Source: Rhipidocladum racemiflorum (lineage: Eukaryota > Streptophyta > Magnoliopsida > Poales > Poaceae). From it: a stretch of DNA of 64,000 nt. Position numbers and translations under genes: made by a program. This document shows, piece by piece, positions 33,853 through 44,471 of this stretch. Numbering within the stretch: the first letter of the stretch is position 1; every line of letters begins with the position of its first letter. Where the stretch lies: contig CM070591.1 in assembly GCA_036346355.1 (NCBI GenBank), forward strand, positions 25,652,001-25,716,000. Direction: 5' to 3'. The notes below the pieces were generated by a model, which did not search any database, was not told the origin of the DNA, and saw only the letters and a program-made list of their open reading frames with translations.

Positions 33853-36395
33853 ATGGCACCGCCAACACCTCTGCTTCCTCCCTCAACCGTCGAGGAGGTC
33901 GACGCCGAGAGATTTGCTCATTACGTCAATGGCGGTACTGTCCATACTCGCACCGGGACTACCGCGCCCGGCAGCCGCCCGGGCGAACTAGTCTTCTTTG
34001 GCTGGGCGATGCTGGTGGGCCTTGTTCCGCCCATTTCCGACTTCTACCTCGTCGTCCTCAACTTCTAGTCCATCCACAATCTTCATCTTCCTCCTAACTC
34101 CATTGTTCTCCTCGTTGTCTTTGCTAATTTCTGCGAGATGTTTGTGGGAGTAGCCCCTAATCTCCCCCTCTTTCGCTTCTTCTATTCCTTGCGTGCGGCC
34201 AAGGACCTTTCCACCGTGGATCGCTCTGCCCGATTCGCCTTCGCGATGGCGCAGCTTCCCGCTACATTCCGCTAGACCTCCGCTCCAACTGGAGGGATTG
34301 GCGCAATGGGTGGCTCTACGTCGAAGACGACAGCGGCTTGGAGGTCCTGGAGATGCCGACTAGGCCAGTGATTGGCATCCCGACCTGGGGAGCTCACGTC
34401 GACGAGACGCCCGAGCTCCAGGTGATGCTGGCCCGTGTGGACCAGTTGCGAGCGGCGGGCCTGACGGGGGCCATGGTTCTTCGGGACTACATCACATGGA
34501 GAATCAGTCCCCTGCGCCATCGCGCTCGCCCCGCCTGGTAGTACACGAGCCCCGACGACATGACCCGGACATCTCCCGGAGGAGGGTTACTTTTCGTTTT
34601 GCTCTCTTTGTTTTCTTCTTCTTTCTTTCAACTGCTACCAGACTGACGGTGCCTTCACTCCTTTTTCTTATTATTTCTTATTTTTCAACCGCGGGGAATT
34701 TATCCCTTGCCAAGATTGACGCGTGGCAGGCGCAGCTGGGCGTCTTTGGCCCTGTCCCGCCCTTTCCAGCGGGTGCACTCCCACTCTGCCAGGTGGAGCC
34801 CCGGGAGCGTGTGGCGATCACCCGTGCCATGCCCGTCATGGATGCCATGGGCCCGGTGACCACGCCTCGCCAGACTGCGCTAACCATCCGGGGCCCTCCT
34901 CATGTGAGCGGGGGAGGGACAAGCGCCCTGCCGACGACGATGCCCCTGGCGACAGCCCCAGGCGGGTCCGCGCCGCTCTGGGGCGCACGGCGACCACAAC
35001 CGGAGCGGGTAGCTCTACGGCGGCCACCGCTTCTACCTCAGCCGGTGTCGCCCCGCCAGCAGCTCCGCCAGCAGCTCCGCCAGCTCCTGTTCCATCTCCG
35101 CCGCCGCCGGGCCAGGCCGATCCGCCCCTGCAGCCGCCACCGGCACAGGGCGATCTTCCCTCACCGCCAGCGCAGGCAGATCCACCCCTGCCGCCGGCAT
35201 TGGCGCAGGGTGATCCTCCATCGCCGCCGGCATCGGAGCATGATGATCCGCTCCCGCCGCTGCCACCAGCGCAGGGTGATCCACCAACGCCGCCGGCACC
35301 GATTCTTCCCCTACCGCCGCCGGCGAGGGTCGCTCCGCCGGGGCCGGCGCCGCGCGGGGGAATAACCCTGGTCCCAGGCGTGCCCCGATTCAGGGGGCCT
35401 TCTACTGGGTACACACAAAAGACACGCAGCAAGCTTATCAGGTTTATACAACTTTGGGAGACTTACCCCTTCCTTCTTGTTTCCTCAGGGCATCTTCTTC
35501 GAGGGCTCCTATAGGGGTCGACCAGGGCATGGCAGCAGCTGCGGCCGTGCTGGCTGGGGTGATCGAACACCAAGGTGGACCTGGCGATCACCCAATGCCT
35601 GCCGCCGGGGCGAACGTCTTACCGCCCGACGGCGGGCTGGGCCTGCCGGCTACTCCGGAGACCCTCGGCGCTCCGGTCCCCTCAGCGGACGCTGACGCCC
35701 TGATGGCCACCCTTGGCGAGTTACACGCCAGCATGAGCGGACGCCTCGCAGCGAGCAGGGAGAGGCTGAGGGAGGCTGTTGCGGAGATCGCCCGCCGCCG
35801 GGTAGAGGTGCAGGACTGGCGCAGTCGGTCGGAGAGGCTGGAGCTGGACCTGCAGCGTGAGAGGGAGCAAGGTGCCCTGCTCGTTGAGGCGATTACCCCA
35901 GAGCGCGAGGAGGAGAAGGGTGAGCGGCTCCGCACGGAAGCCGAGGCCACCTCCATGCTGTGCCCGGCCTTCGACCGGATGGTGGCCAGCCTGGCGCTGC
36001 TAGGGTTGGAGCAGTTGAACCCGGTGGAGCAGACGACCCGGCACTATGCCTTCTGCATGGGCCGGATCACCAACTTCCTCACCTTCCTTCCTGGCGCCCT
36101 AGCAGCCTGGTCCAGCCAAGAAGGGCGGGCAGTCACTGCGGCCACGGCGTCGTACGTACTTGCCTGCTACGCCAGCCGGGACCCTAACTTTGACCCCCTG
36201 GTCGCCATCCAGGGGGTGGAAGGAGAATGGGCCCGCGCAGAGGCGTAGGTCAGCAGCGCCGCCGAAAGGGTAGCTGATCAGCTGGAGATGGTCAATCCGT
36301 CGCTGGAAGCGATGGCCGAAGACGTGGCCCTTGAGCTGGACGTTCCCCCGGTGGAGGACCAGGAGGCAGCGGAGGCTGCGGCGGACGAAGACTAG
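33853..36395 (+). pseudogene. Tat antisense additional ORF (putative gypsy type transposon domain)
   Basis: Starts MAPPTPLLPPSTVEEVDAE. The N-terminal region GELVFFGWAMLVGLVPPISD...NSIVLLVVFANFCEMFVGV...FRFFYSLRA matches, from memory, the plant domain called putative gypsy type transposon (Transposase_28, PF04195). Further pieces fit the same domain: WRDWRNGWLYVED and LTGAMVLRDYITWRISPL (about 34290-34530). It is followed by a Pro/Gln/Asp repeat region (35040-35340) and a coiled coil (about 35720-35950, RLREAVAEIARRRVEVQD). The C-terminal part ends in an acidic tail at TAG 36393-36395. Intron-like gaps occur at about 34589-34714 and 35408-35488 (GTACAC...TTCCTCAG). Stops at 34066, 34539 and 36246 and a frameshift near 34260 disable it. 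It lies opposite to and converges on the Tat pol. Such antisense ORFs are known in grass Tat elements; their function is unknown. Confidence 0.78.
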
Positions 36396-37065
36396 GGGAT
36401 TTCTTTTTATTTTTCTTCTTTTTTGCCGTTAATTTGCCTTCCCTTGTAGCGGACTACTGCATGTTTAGGATATACTTTTATAAAAATGTGTACTTCCCTT
36501 TCGTATGCCTTGTGCTTGGATGTCCGTTCGCGCGTCCAACATGCTAGTTCTGAGCAAATGAAAAAGGCAATGGCGCATGTTAGGGGTTAGTTGGAATGCA
36601 GGGTCCGGGTACTTTGTGCCGGAAAGTCGCGGCCTCAGGGTATTAGGGCCCTGCGAGATTTAGTTACCCTCGTGGCCTCTTAGGGCTGAACACTTGGTGG
36701 AGTGGGGCAGGGCAGTAGGTCTTCGGTGATGGTGTTTGAGCCGCCAGTTCTCACGGGGACACCCTGAGCGTCATGACCGTATTGAGAACCTTACAAAACC
36801 AACCACTCGATTACCTATCCCTGCACACCATGCTCACCCAGTGAGCCAATTTTAGCCGTCGAGCACTCGGAGGGCCTTATGGTTCTAAGGGCGAGCACGC
36901 GGCCGCGGCCCGACGGGGCGCAAACCAAAAAGCGAGAACGAAAGTGACAACTATTTTAAAGGAAGACTACACATTGGATAAACCAGAGACTTCCCGCGAC
37001 CAGACTGCGGAGAGGAGGACTCGACGTGGCTGGTCGGGGGGTGTAACTCTGTACTTACAACCTTT
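36396..37065. other. Non-coding spacer between convergent Tat pol and antisense ORF
   Basis: No gene. T-rich sequence follows the antisense ORF (36400-36440). At about 36830-36900 there is a GAGCACTCGGAGGGCC-type stretch. The Tat integrase frame ends at 37066, so transcripts from both sides would have 3' ends here. Confidence 0.6.
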
Positions 37066-38200
37066 TCAGGGATAGAACTTGCGCAAGAGTTCTATGTTCT
37101 GGGAGTTCACCAACTCCTCTCCGTCCTCAGTGGCCAGCCTGACCGCCCCGGGATGAGAGACTGAGACCACCTTAAAGGGGCCCTCCCACTGGGGAGACAG
37201 TTTATGCAACCCGGCATGCGTCTGGACTCTGCGCAAGACCAGGTCGCCCACTGCCAACGTCCTCTCGCTGACCCGGGTGGCATGGTACCGCCTGAGACTT
37301 TGCTGGTATCGAGCGGCGCGCACGGCTGCGCAGTCTCACACTTCTTCCAGGAGGTTGACATCTTCTCAACGCTGTTCTTCCTGGGCTTCCTCGGTAAACG
37401 CTGGCACGCGCGGTGACCCTAAGGCCAACTCTGATGGTAGAACTACCTCTGCACTGTAGACCAGGAAGAAGGGAGTCTCTCCTGTGGCCTGGCTGGGAGT
37501 GGTACAAAGCGACCACAGCACTGCAGGGAGCTCTTCGGTCCAACGGGCTCCACGCTTGTGGAGTCGATCAAACTCTCTGGTTTTGAGGCCCTTCAGCACC
37601 ATCGCATTGGCCCGCTCAACTTGGTCATTGCTTCTTGGGTGAGCCACCGAGGCAAAACAAACTTTGGTGCCCATCTCTTTGCAGAATCCCAAGAAAGCGG
37701 CGCTGGCGAACTGCGAGCCGTTGTCGGTGATGATGCGGTTGGCGACCCCAAAGCGGGCGAAGATACCTTGTATGAACTTGATCACAGCGGCGGCGGTGAT
37801 CGTTCTTACCGCTTCGGCTTCCACCGACTTAGTAAATTTGTCAATGGTGACAAACAGGTAGGTGTAGCCCCCTGTGGCCCGCGGGAACGGGCCCAGGATA
37901 TCCAGCCCCCAGACCGCGAAGGGCCACGAGAGCGGGATAGTTTGCAGAGCTTGGGCTGGTCGGTGGATTTGCTTGGCGTGGAACTAACACGCCTTGCACT
38001 TCCTCACCAGCTCGCAAGCATCCTGGAGGGCGGTTGGCCAATAGAACCCTTGGCGAAAATCTTTCCCGACCATCGTTCGACTTGAAACATGGCTCCCGCA
38101 CACGCCTCCATGGATATCAGAGAGCAAAACGCTCCCCTCTTCTCGAGTGATTCACTTCAGAAGAATTCCGTTTTTACCCTAGCGGTAAAGGTCCCCGCCC
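37066..38200 (-). pseudogene. pol: Tat integrase, frameshifted
   Basis: Minus-strand pieces in order: zinc-domain remnant (SHVSSRTMVGKDFRQGFYWP with CKAC) around 38110-37990; catalytic core with WGLDILGPFPRATGGYTYLF (first Asp about 37905), RIITDNGSQFASAAF (second Asp about 37725) and NDQVERANAMVLKG (Glu about 37612); then the GETPFFLVYSAEVVLPSEL block and a C-terminal part (37323-37066) with LVLRRVQTHAGLHKLSPQWEGPF, the GPF/Y module. It ends at a stop without a chromodomain, which fits Tat rather than chromoviruses. At least two frameshifts or stops separate the pieces (near 37982 and 37366). It would insert the element DNA. Confidence 0.85.
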
Positions 38201-38355
38201 ACCAGGGTATAGCACTTGGCCTTTCGTGCTATCTTCTCTGCTGACGCATCGTCGTCGGGGCACACTTGATCCCGCAGGTAGGCCAGGATCGGGTCCATCC
38301 ATGTGCCTTCCCGGTCAAGTGTAGCGACCACGGGGTGGCCGCCTGGGTACTCCAC

Positions 38356-38880
38356 CTAGTCGGGCGTTTCCACCGGTATTGCTCCCCCTCCGGGCGTGAG
38401 GGCTGGAGCAGCATTGCCATCGTCCCCACCGGATTTGGGAGCTGCGACGGATGGTCGCGGAAGCCTTTCTTCAAAGACTCCGACCGGAACGGGAGATCTT
38501 GTCGAAGCGAGCTGAGCGAGCTCGTCCGCCAAGTAATTGTCGCGCCGGGGGATATGGGTATACCCTAGCCCATCAGAGCAGGAGAACTCTTTCCTGGCCT
38601 GGTTGACGACGAGCAAAGAGTCGCCTTTGACTTGCCGACACCGGACTCCGGACTCCGATGGCCGTGGCGGCACGGAGTCCTACCAGCAAGCCTTCGTACT
38701 CAGCAGCGTTGTTGGTGGCTTTGAAGTCCAGGACGACCACGTACTTGAGGAGGTCCCCAGTTGGAGAAACCAGGAGGACCCCAGCCCCAGCACCCTCGTA
38801 CCTGAAGGAGCCATCGAAGTATAGTGTCCAGGGGGAGGGCGCGGGGGTTTCTTCGACTTCTGGCTCGGCAGGAGTCCACT
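38356..38880 (-). pseudogene. pol: Second RNase H (archaeal-like, aRNH) of Tat element
   Basis: WTLYFDGSFRYEGAGAG (about 38831-38780, catalytic Asp), then the NNAAEYEGLLVGLRAA motif with catalytic Glu (about 38715-38670). A frame change follows, then KGDSLLVVNQ (Asp) and HIPRRDNYLADELAQLAS with the last His/Asp. The order D-E-D-(H)-D and the YFDGS/AEYEGL wording mark the extra RNase H that Tat elements acquired in addition to the gypsy RNase H. A single frameshift near 38660 breaks it. It would remove the RNA template during reverse transcription. Confidence 0.82.
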
Positions 38881-40248
38881 CGACAACGAACTCCGCCAGC
38901 CTTTGACTTTTGATCGCTGTGCGGGGGGCAAACTTAAGACCGAACTCACCCAGCTCTATGGACCACTTGGCGATGCGGCCTTCGGATTCGCGGTTGTGGA
39001 GAATCTCGCGCAAGGGGTAGGAGGACACCACCGTGATCTCTCTTCCTTAGAAATAATGCCTCAGCTTCCTGGACGCCACCAGTACAGCATACACCATCTT
39101 CTTAGCCTGCGGGTATCTAATTTCGGCGCCGTGCAGTACCTTGCTGATATAGTAAACTGGCCACTAGACCCCTTCACGCTCCGCCACCAGTGCCGCGCTC
39201 ACGACCGACGGGCTGGCCGCTACGTACAGCAATAGCGGCTCGCCCGGCTCGGGGGCGACCAGCACCGGAGGGGAGGAGAGGTATTGCTTCAGTTCTTCGA
39301 ATGCTTGCTGCGCCTCCACGGTCCACTCGAAGGAGTTAGTCTTCTTCAGCAGCTTGAAGAAGGGGAGACTCTTTTCTCCTAGCCTGGCGATAAACCGGCC
39401 AAGAGAGGCCAGGCGACCAGCCAGGCACTGAACTTGCTTGAGCCTTGTGGGCGGTTGCATGCGCTCAATGGCCATAATTTTTTCCGGGTTGACCTCGATC
39501 CTACGGTGGGAAACAAGGAACCCGAGCAGCTTTCCGGATGACACACCAACACACATTTCTCTGGATTCAACTTCATACAATACTGCCGGAGGTGGGAGAA
39601 AGTTTCTTCCAGATCTTCGATGAGCCCAGCAGACTTTTTCGTCTTTACTACCAGATCATCAACATATACCTTGAGATTTCTCCCAATCTACGATCGGAAT
39701 ACAGCATGCATGGCGCGCTGGTAGGTTGAACCCACATTCTTCAACCCAAAAGGCATGCGGACATAGCAGTATACTCCCAAGGGTGTCACAAAAGCGGTCT
39801 TCTCTTCGTCTTCCTGCGCCATGCTGATCTGGTGGTAGCCGGAGTAGGCATCCAGGAAGCACAAGGTCTCGCACCCTGCGGTGGAGTAGACGACAAGGTA
39901 TATCCGCGGCAGGGGATACGGATCCTTGGGGCAAGCTTTGTTGAGGTCGTTGAAGTTGACGCACATCCGCCACGTTCTGTTCGACTTCTTGACAAGCACA
40001 GGGTTGGCCAGCCACTCGGGATAGGCGTCCTCCCGCACAATCTTCGCCTGTAGCATGTTTTCTACCTCAATCCGAATGGCTTCTTGCCGCTCTGGTGCCT
40101 ACCTCCGGACCTTCTGCCGGACTGGGTGCACTCTAGGGAGCGTTGCCAATCGGTGCTCGATCACCTCCCTGGGGACCCCGGTCATTTCTGATGGTTCCCA
40201 GGCAAACACATCTAGGTTAGATCGGAGGAAGGTGACGAGCGCGTCTTC
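38881..40248 (-). pseudogene. pol: Tat reverse transcriptase and original RNase H
   Basis: RT start DVFAWEPSEMTGVPRE (about 40215-40170), then AYPEWLANPVLVKKSNRTWR, the DLNKACPKDPYPLPRI block and CFLDAYSGYHQI. KTAFVTPLGVYCYVRMPFGL follows, with catalytic YVDD (about 39666-39655) after a stop at 39688. The connection and old RNase H follow (39580-39164): EAQQAFEELKQYLSSPPVLV, then LLLYVAASPSVVSAALV, where the first catalytic Asp is replaced by Ala. That loss is expected in Tat, where the second RNase H takes over. Stops occur at about 40246, 40099, 39688, 39164 and 39049. It copies the RNA genome; this copy is inactive. Confidence 0.87.
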
Positions 40249-41890
40249 CTATTTGGTGCTGAGGTTGGCACCGATCTTCACGACATTCCCAGAGCCGACC
40301 TCGCCCACGGGGGCCACCTTCACCTCACCCGAGGAACCGGGTGAAGCGCGGGCCTTGACCGGGGGGAGCTCCGGGTAGTCTTCCTCACCTCGAGCCGTGC
40401 AGGTGGTGCCGGCCAAGTCCTGCACCTGCTTACTGAGGCGCAGGGCCTCCAGCTGGTCCACCTTCGCGGTGTTCGGACCCCCAGGCCCGGGGATCTTCAT
40501 TATCATGTAGGCGTAATGCGTGGCCGCCATGAACTTGACCAGGGCTGGCCGGCCAAGCAACGCATTGTAGGGGAGGTCGAAGTCCGCGATCTCGAAGTCG
40601 ATCTTTTCTGTTCGGAAGTTCTCCACGCTTCCGAACGTGACATGCAGCCGGACCTGACCCAGGGGTGCCAAACCCACCCCGGGGGCAACTCCGTAGAACA
40701 GAGGGGCCGGACGTAGCTCCTCCTAAGGGATCTGGAGTGCCTTGAACGCCCCCACGGACATGAGGTTGATGGAGCTCCCTCCATCGACGAGTACCCACCT
40801 GAGTCTCGCATTCCGGACTGTGGGAGAAACCAGGATCGGGAGATGGCCCCGGCCGGCGGTGCTCTCCGAGTGGTCGGCATGGCTCAAAGTGATCGGCTCC
40901 TCCGACCATTTCAGCAGCCTCCTCGCCCCGGGAGTTGGCACGGTGGCGCATACCTCTCTTACCTCCCACTTGTACTGCGAGTTCGAAGAGTAGGTGGCGG
41001 AGCCACCATGGATGAAGGCCACCGTATGCTCTGCTTGCTGGAATGGTGTCAAACCCACCCCAGGGGCAACTCCGTAGAACAGAGGGGTCGAACGCAGCTC
41101 CTCGTAAGGGATCTAGAGTGCCTTGAACGCCCCCACGGACATGAGGTTGATGGAGCTCCCTCCATCGACGAGTACCCGCCCGAGTCTCGCATTCCGGACT
41201 GTGGGAGAAACCACGATCGGGAGATGGCCCGGGCCGGTGGTGCTCTCCGGGTGGTCGGCCTGGTTGAAAGTGATCGCCTCCTCCGACCATTTCAACAGCC
41301 TGATCGCCCTGGGAGTTGGCACGGTGGCGCATACCTCTCTTACCTCCCACTTGTACTGCGAGTTCGAAGAGTAGGTGGCGGAGCCACCATGGATGAAGGC
41401 CACCGTATGCTCTGCTTGCTGGAATGGTGTCAAACCCACCCCAGGGGCAACTCCGTAGAACAGAGGGGTCGAACGCAGCTCCTCGTAAGGGATCTGGAGT
41501 GCCTTGAACGCCCCCACGGACATGAGGTTGATGGAGCTCCCTCCATCGACGAGTACCCGCCCGAGTCTCGCATTCCGGACTGTGGGAGAAACCACGATCG
41601 GGAGATGGCCCGGGCCGGTGGTGCTCTCCGGGTGGTCGGCCTGGTTGAAAGTGATCGCCTCCTCCGACCATTTCAACAGCCTGATCGCCCCGGGAGTTGG
41701 CACGGTGGCGCATACCTCTCTTACCTCCTACTTGTACTGCGAGTTCAAAGAGTAGGTGGCGGAGCCACCATGGATGAAGGCCACCATATGCTCTGCTTGC
41801 TGGAAAGCCAGCGAAGCAGGGCCCTCGTCCGTGTCATCGTGGTCATCTCCATGGTGCTTCTTCAGCCGCTGCTCCACCAGCTTGGACACG
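40249..41890 (-). pseudogene. pro: Tat protease region with threefold 381-bp duplication
   Basis: The protease signature VLVDGGSSINLMSVGAFKAL, with catalytic Asp in DGGS, occurs three times on the minus strand, at about 41555, 41174 and 40793. Each is in a unit that also has WSEEAITFNQADHPE and HLPIVVSPTVRNARL. Only the last unit (40665-41045) continues into the rest of the domain: LHVTFGSVENFRTEKIDFEI and FDLPYNALLGRPALVKFMA, followed by a linker to RT. The 381-bp unit is 127 codons, so the frame is kept. Stops lie at about 41115 and 40722 (the residue after ALQ or QIP) and 41730. A normal Tat protease has one such unit. Confidence 0.88.
40665..41804 (-). repeat. Three tandem 381-bp units
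   Basis: Units at 40665-41045, 41046-41426 and 41427-41804. Identical landmarks (ggagctccctccatcgacg) sit at 40771, 41152 and 41533. Units 2 and 3 are nearly identical. Unit 1 differs more (for example gatggccccggccggcgg). The array creates long open shadow frames on both strands because the unit length is a multiple of three. Confidence 0.95.
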
Positions 41891-41894
41891 ACTT

Positions 41895-43380
41895 AGCAAT
41901 CCGCCAAGTCATGTCCATTGGTCCTGTGGATGGGGCAGTAGGGCCTGCCTCCATCGTCTTCTTTACAGGGGGACCGACGATCCCCACGATCACCCCGTTT
42001 GCCCCGGCGGTCGCGCTTCTAGGGCTTATCCTCCGGTTCGATGGCGAGGACCTCCCCGGCACCGACCTCCTTGCGCTTCTTCTTCTTCTTGCGGTCGGAA
42101 GCTTTCGAGGTTCAACAGCTTGTGCGCCAGGGAGAACAACTCGGAGGTAGTGGAAATGGTGCGGGTAGCCATCTTCTCCCGCATATTTTGATCCCGGACC
42201 CCCCCTCCGAAAGGCAATAATCACCGATTGCTCGGAGATCCGGGGGATTGTGTTCCGGCAGTGGCTGTACCGCCGAATGAACTCCCTCATGGACTCCCCC
42301 TTCATCTGCTCCAGGGCGTGAAGGTCATCCTCCACGCCTGGTTGAGCGTAAGAGCCCTGAAAGTTGGCGACAAAGATATCGCACAACTCCTCCCAAGAGT
42401 GCACAGAGCCTCGGGGGAGGTTCAACAGCTAGGAACGGGCGGAGCCCGTCAGCGACATCGGGACGTAGTTGGCCATGACCTTCTTAGACCCTCCCGCGAC
42501 TCGCACCACCGTGGTGTAAATCTGTAGAAACTCCTCCAGGTTGGTGGTGCCGTCATACTTCTCGATGGACGCGGGGCGGAATCTCTCCAGCCACGCAGCT
42601 TGACGTAGGCGGAGGGAGAACGCCTGGCATCCAACGTTATAGGGGGAGCAGCACCGCTCATCCGCCCCTCGGCCCCGAGATGGGGTTGAGGAGTGCAAGT
42701 CTGCACTCTCCCTAGAGTCAAGGGGAGAGGTTTCCCCCCGGCCGCTAAACGGCGGGTGGCCCATACAGTGTGGCGCGTTGGCGCGGCGCCCCCCAAGGAC
42801 GTCGCGCAAGTCACCACCGTGCTGGGACCTCCTTTCGTCTAGGCGGGCCCTCAGGTCCCCATGGCACCCCGCCGCCTTGGGGGAACCACGGGAAGAAGCG
42901 GGGGCGCGTGCCCGTCCCCCTGTGCTTGAGGGAGCCGCAATAGGCGCACCTTCCCTTTGTCTCGGCCCCTACGGCCGGAACAAACTGTAGCCATGCGGCT
43001 AGAGGCTTGCGCGTCAGCCACGCGCACACTCTGTCGCTCGACATCAGAAGCCCCCGGCCGATTTGCCGCCTCTACTTGCTGTTGGGCGGCATCCACCAGG
43101 CGGGCGATGTCCCGCAACCATGGAGCGGCTGGGGTTTCGCCCTCTAGCGCAACCGGGGGGTGATCGAGAAGCAGCCGGGCCGCTGAAGGTTCCGCACCGG
43201 GGTGTCGTCTCCCATCAGGAGACGCCGCCCGACGGTCTGGGCCTCAAACGCCGAAGCGTCGCGCGTCCCTGTGCGGGCAGACGGACCCGGGGGGTCCGAC
43301 GCTCTGGTCGAGCGTCGGGACCGGTCGCGAGCGCTGCTCTCCTCGAGCAGACCATCATGCTTGGAGCCGAAAGTTGCCAT
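41895..43380 (-). pseudogene. gag: Tat gag, degenerate
   Basis: Begins MATFGSKHDGLLEESSARDR at 43380, 73 bp after the primer site. A low-complexity N-terminal part (REIARLVDAAQQQVEAANR-like helix about 43110-43060) leads to the Gag core, FRPASIEKYDGTTNLEEFLQ and VMANYVPMSLTGSARS. A stop at about 42429 follows, then NLPRGSVHSWEELCDIFVAN and LHALEQMKGESMREFIRRYS, the retrotrans_gag signature. The end has YCPIHRTNGHDLADC (about 41940-41896), the CHHC-type zinc motif of Tat Gag. Frames change near 42810 and 42200. It would form the virus-like particle shell; this copy is inactive. Confidence 0.82.
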
Positions 43381-43452
43381 ACTTGTAACCGTCGAAACTT
43401 CTTGCAAACTTCGCAAGAAGATGGAATAAGGGAGAACAATCCAACCACTAAG

Positions 43453-43471
43453 CCCCCTACCTGGCGTGCCA
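43453..43471 (-). other. Primer binding site of Tat element
   Basis: TGGCACGCCAGGTAGGGGG on the minus strand, one base from the 5' LTR end. This is the usual primer site of grass Tat-type gypsy elements. Confidence 0.85.
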
Positions 43472-43472
43472 C

Positions 43473-44466
43473 TGTCGGCGTATGAGCCAACAAACCCCTT
43501 CAGGAGAGGGGTATACTAAGTTCTAACTAGGGCTTTCATGGAGATCGCTCTAGAAATGGAGAACCGGGGGCGAAGTATGCAAGGAGACGGGCGGTTTGTT
43601 AGGTTCGGGCCCTCCTAAGAGTAATAACCCTACTCCTGTGTTCTTGTATTATGGTGTGCCCGGGGGGAGCTGGAAGATGAACAGCTACCCAGAGCAACCC
43701 AGATCAGCTCACCTGTAATGGAGAGTCTAGCCTGAGAAAAGATGATCGAACCCCTCCCCCCCATGCACCCCGACTCCCTTTTATACTCGGGCTGGCGGGG
43801 GCGCATGGGAGGCTTACACCACAAGCCATCTCATTACCCTACTCTTTAGCATTAAATGCCCCTGCAACACAATAAATGCCCCAGTGCAGACATCCTCTCA
43901 CCCCGCCCTTGAGGGCCGCGCCTGCTGGCTTCGCCCGCTCCACCAGGGTGGGGAAATGCACCCTGATGTCACTCGCCATTATGGCGCACGTTGGGAACAC
44001 GCGCCGCCATACTATGGCCTTGATTAGCCCCATTTAATGCGCACGATATGCATTAAATGTCTTTGACCTCTCGGACGGCGACGCGGGCCATTAAATGTCC
44101 TCGAGAACTGATTGCCAGCGGCGTGGCCTGGTCGCCATCCTCCCGCTGGCTATCACTCAGCTGACCGCCAGCGGTGTGGCCTAGTCGCCACCCTCCCACT
44201 GGCGATCACTCAGCTGACCGCCAGGGGCGTGGCCTGATCGCCACCCTCCCGCTGGCGATCACTCAGCTGACCACCAGGGGTGTGGCCTGGTCGCCACCCT
44301 CCCGCTGGTGATCACTCAGCTGACCGCTAGGGGCGTGGCCTGCTCGCCACCCTCCCCCCGGCGATCACTCAGCTGACCGCCGGGGGCGTGGCCTGGATGC
44401 CAATTGTCTGGCGGCGGCTGCTTTTACTAAAGTGCAGTGGGCACCCTGGTGTAGAATACACCGACA
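43473..44466 (-). repeat. Tat 5' LTR
   Basis: 994 bp, TG...CA. It differs from the 3' LTR mainly by one additional 53-bp tandem unit (markers at 44122, 44175, 44228, 44281, 44334, 44387) plus scattered substitutions. Adjacent to the primer site. Right flank CAACC matches CAGCC at the other end except for one base. Confidence 0.9.
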
Positions 44467-44471
44467 CAACC

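Larger units (their letters stand above)
22467..44466 (-). mobile_element. Tat-type Ty3/gypsy retrotransposon (Tekay element nested inside)
   Basis: Minus-oriented element with LTRs at 43473-44466 (5') and 22467-23406 (3'). The PBS is next to the 5' LTR and the flanking CAGCC (22462-22466) versus CAACC (44467-44471) is a target duplication with one change. Excluding the chromovirus at 23534-33598 and one target duplicate, it is about 11.9 kb. In element order it has gag, protease, RT, RNase H, a second RNase H and integrase. A separate ORF on the opposite strand lies between integrase and the 3' LTR. This layout (dual RNase H, no chromodomain, antisense extra ORF) is that of grass Tat elements of the RIRE2/Cinful/Grande kind. 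All genes carry stops or frameshifts. Confidence 0.88.

Noticed and set aside
34836..35432. Minus-strand Gly-rich frame of 198 codons
   Set aside because: It is the reverse complement of the proline-rich repeats of the antisense ORF. The plus-strand frame has the domain context.
40430..42150. Very long open frames on both strands over the Tat protease (427 codons minus, 435 codons plus)
   Set aside because: They are shadows of the 381-bp repeats: the unit is a multiple of three, so any frame open in one unit stays open in all. The real frame is the one with VLVDGGSS.
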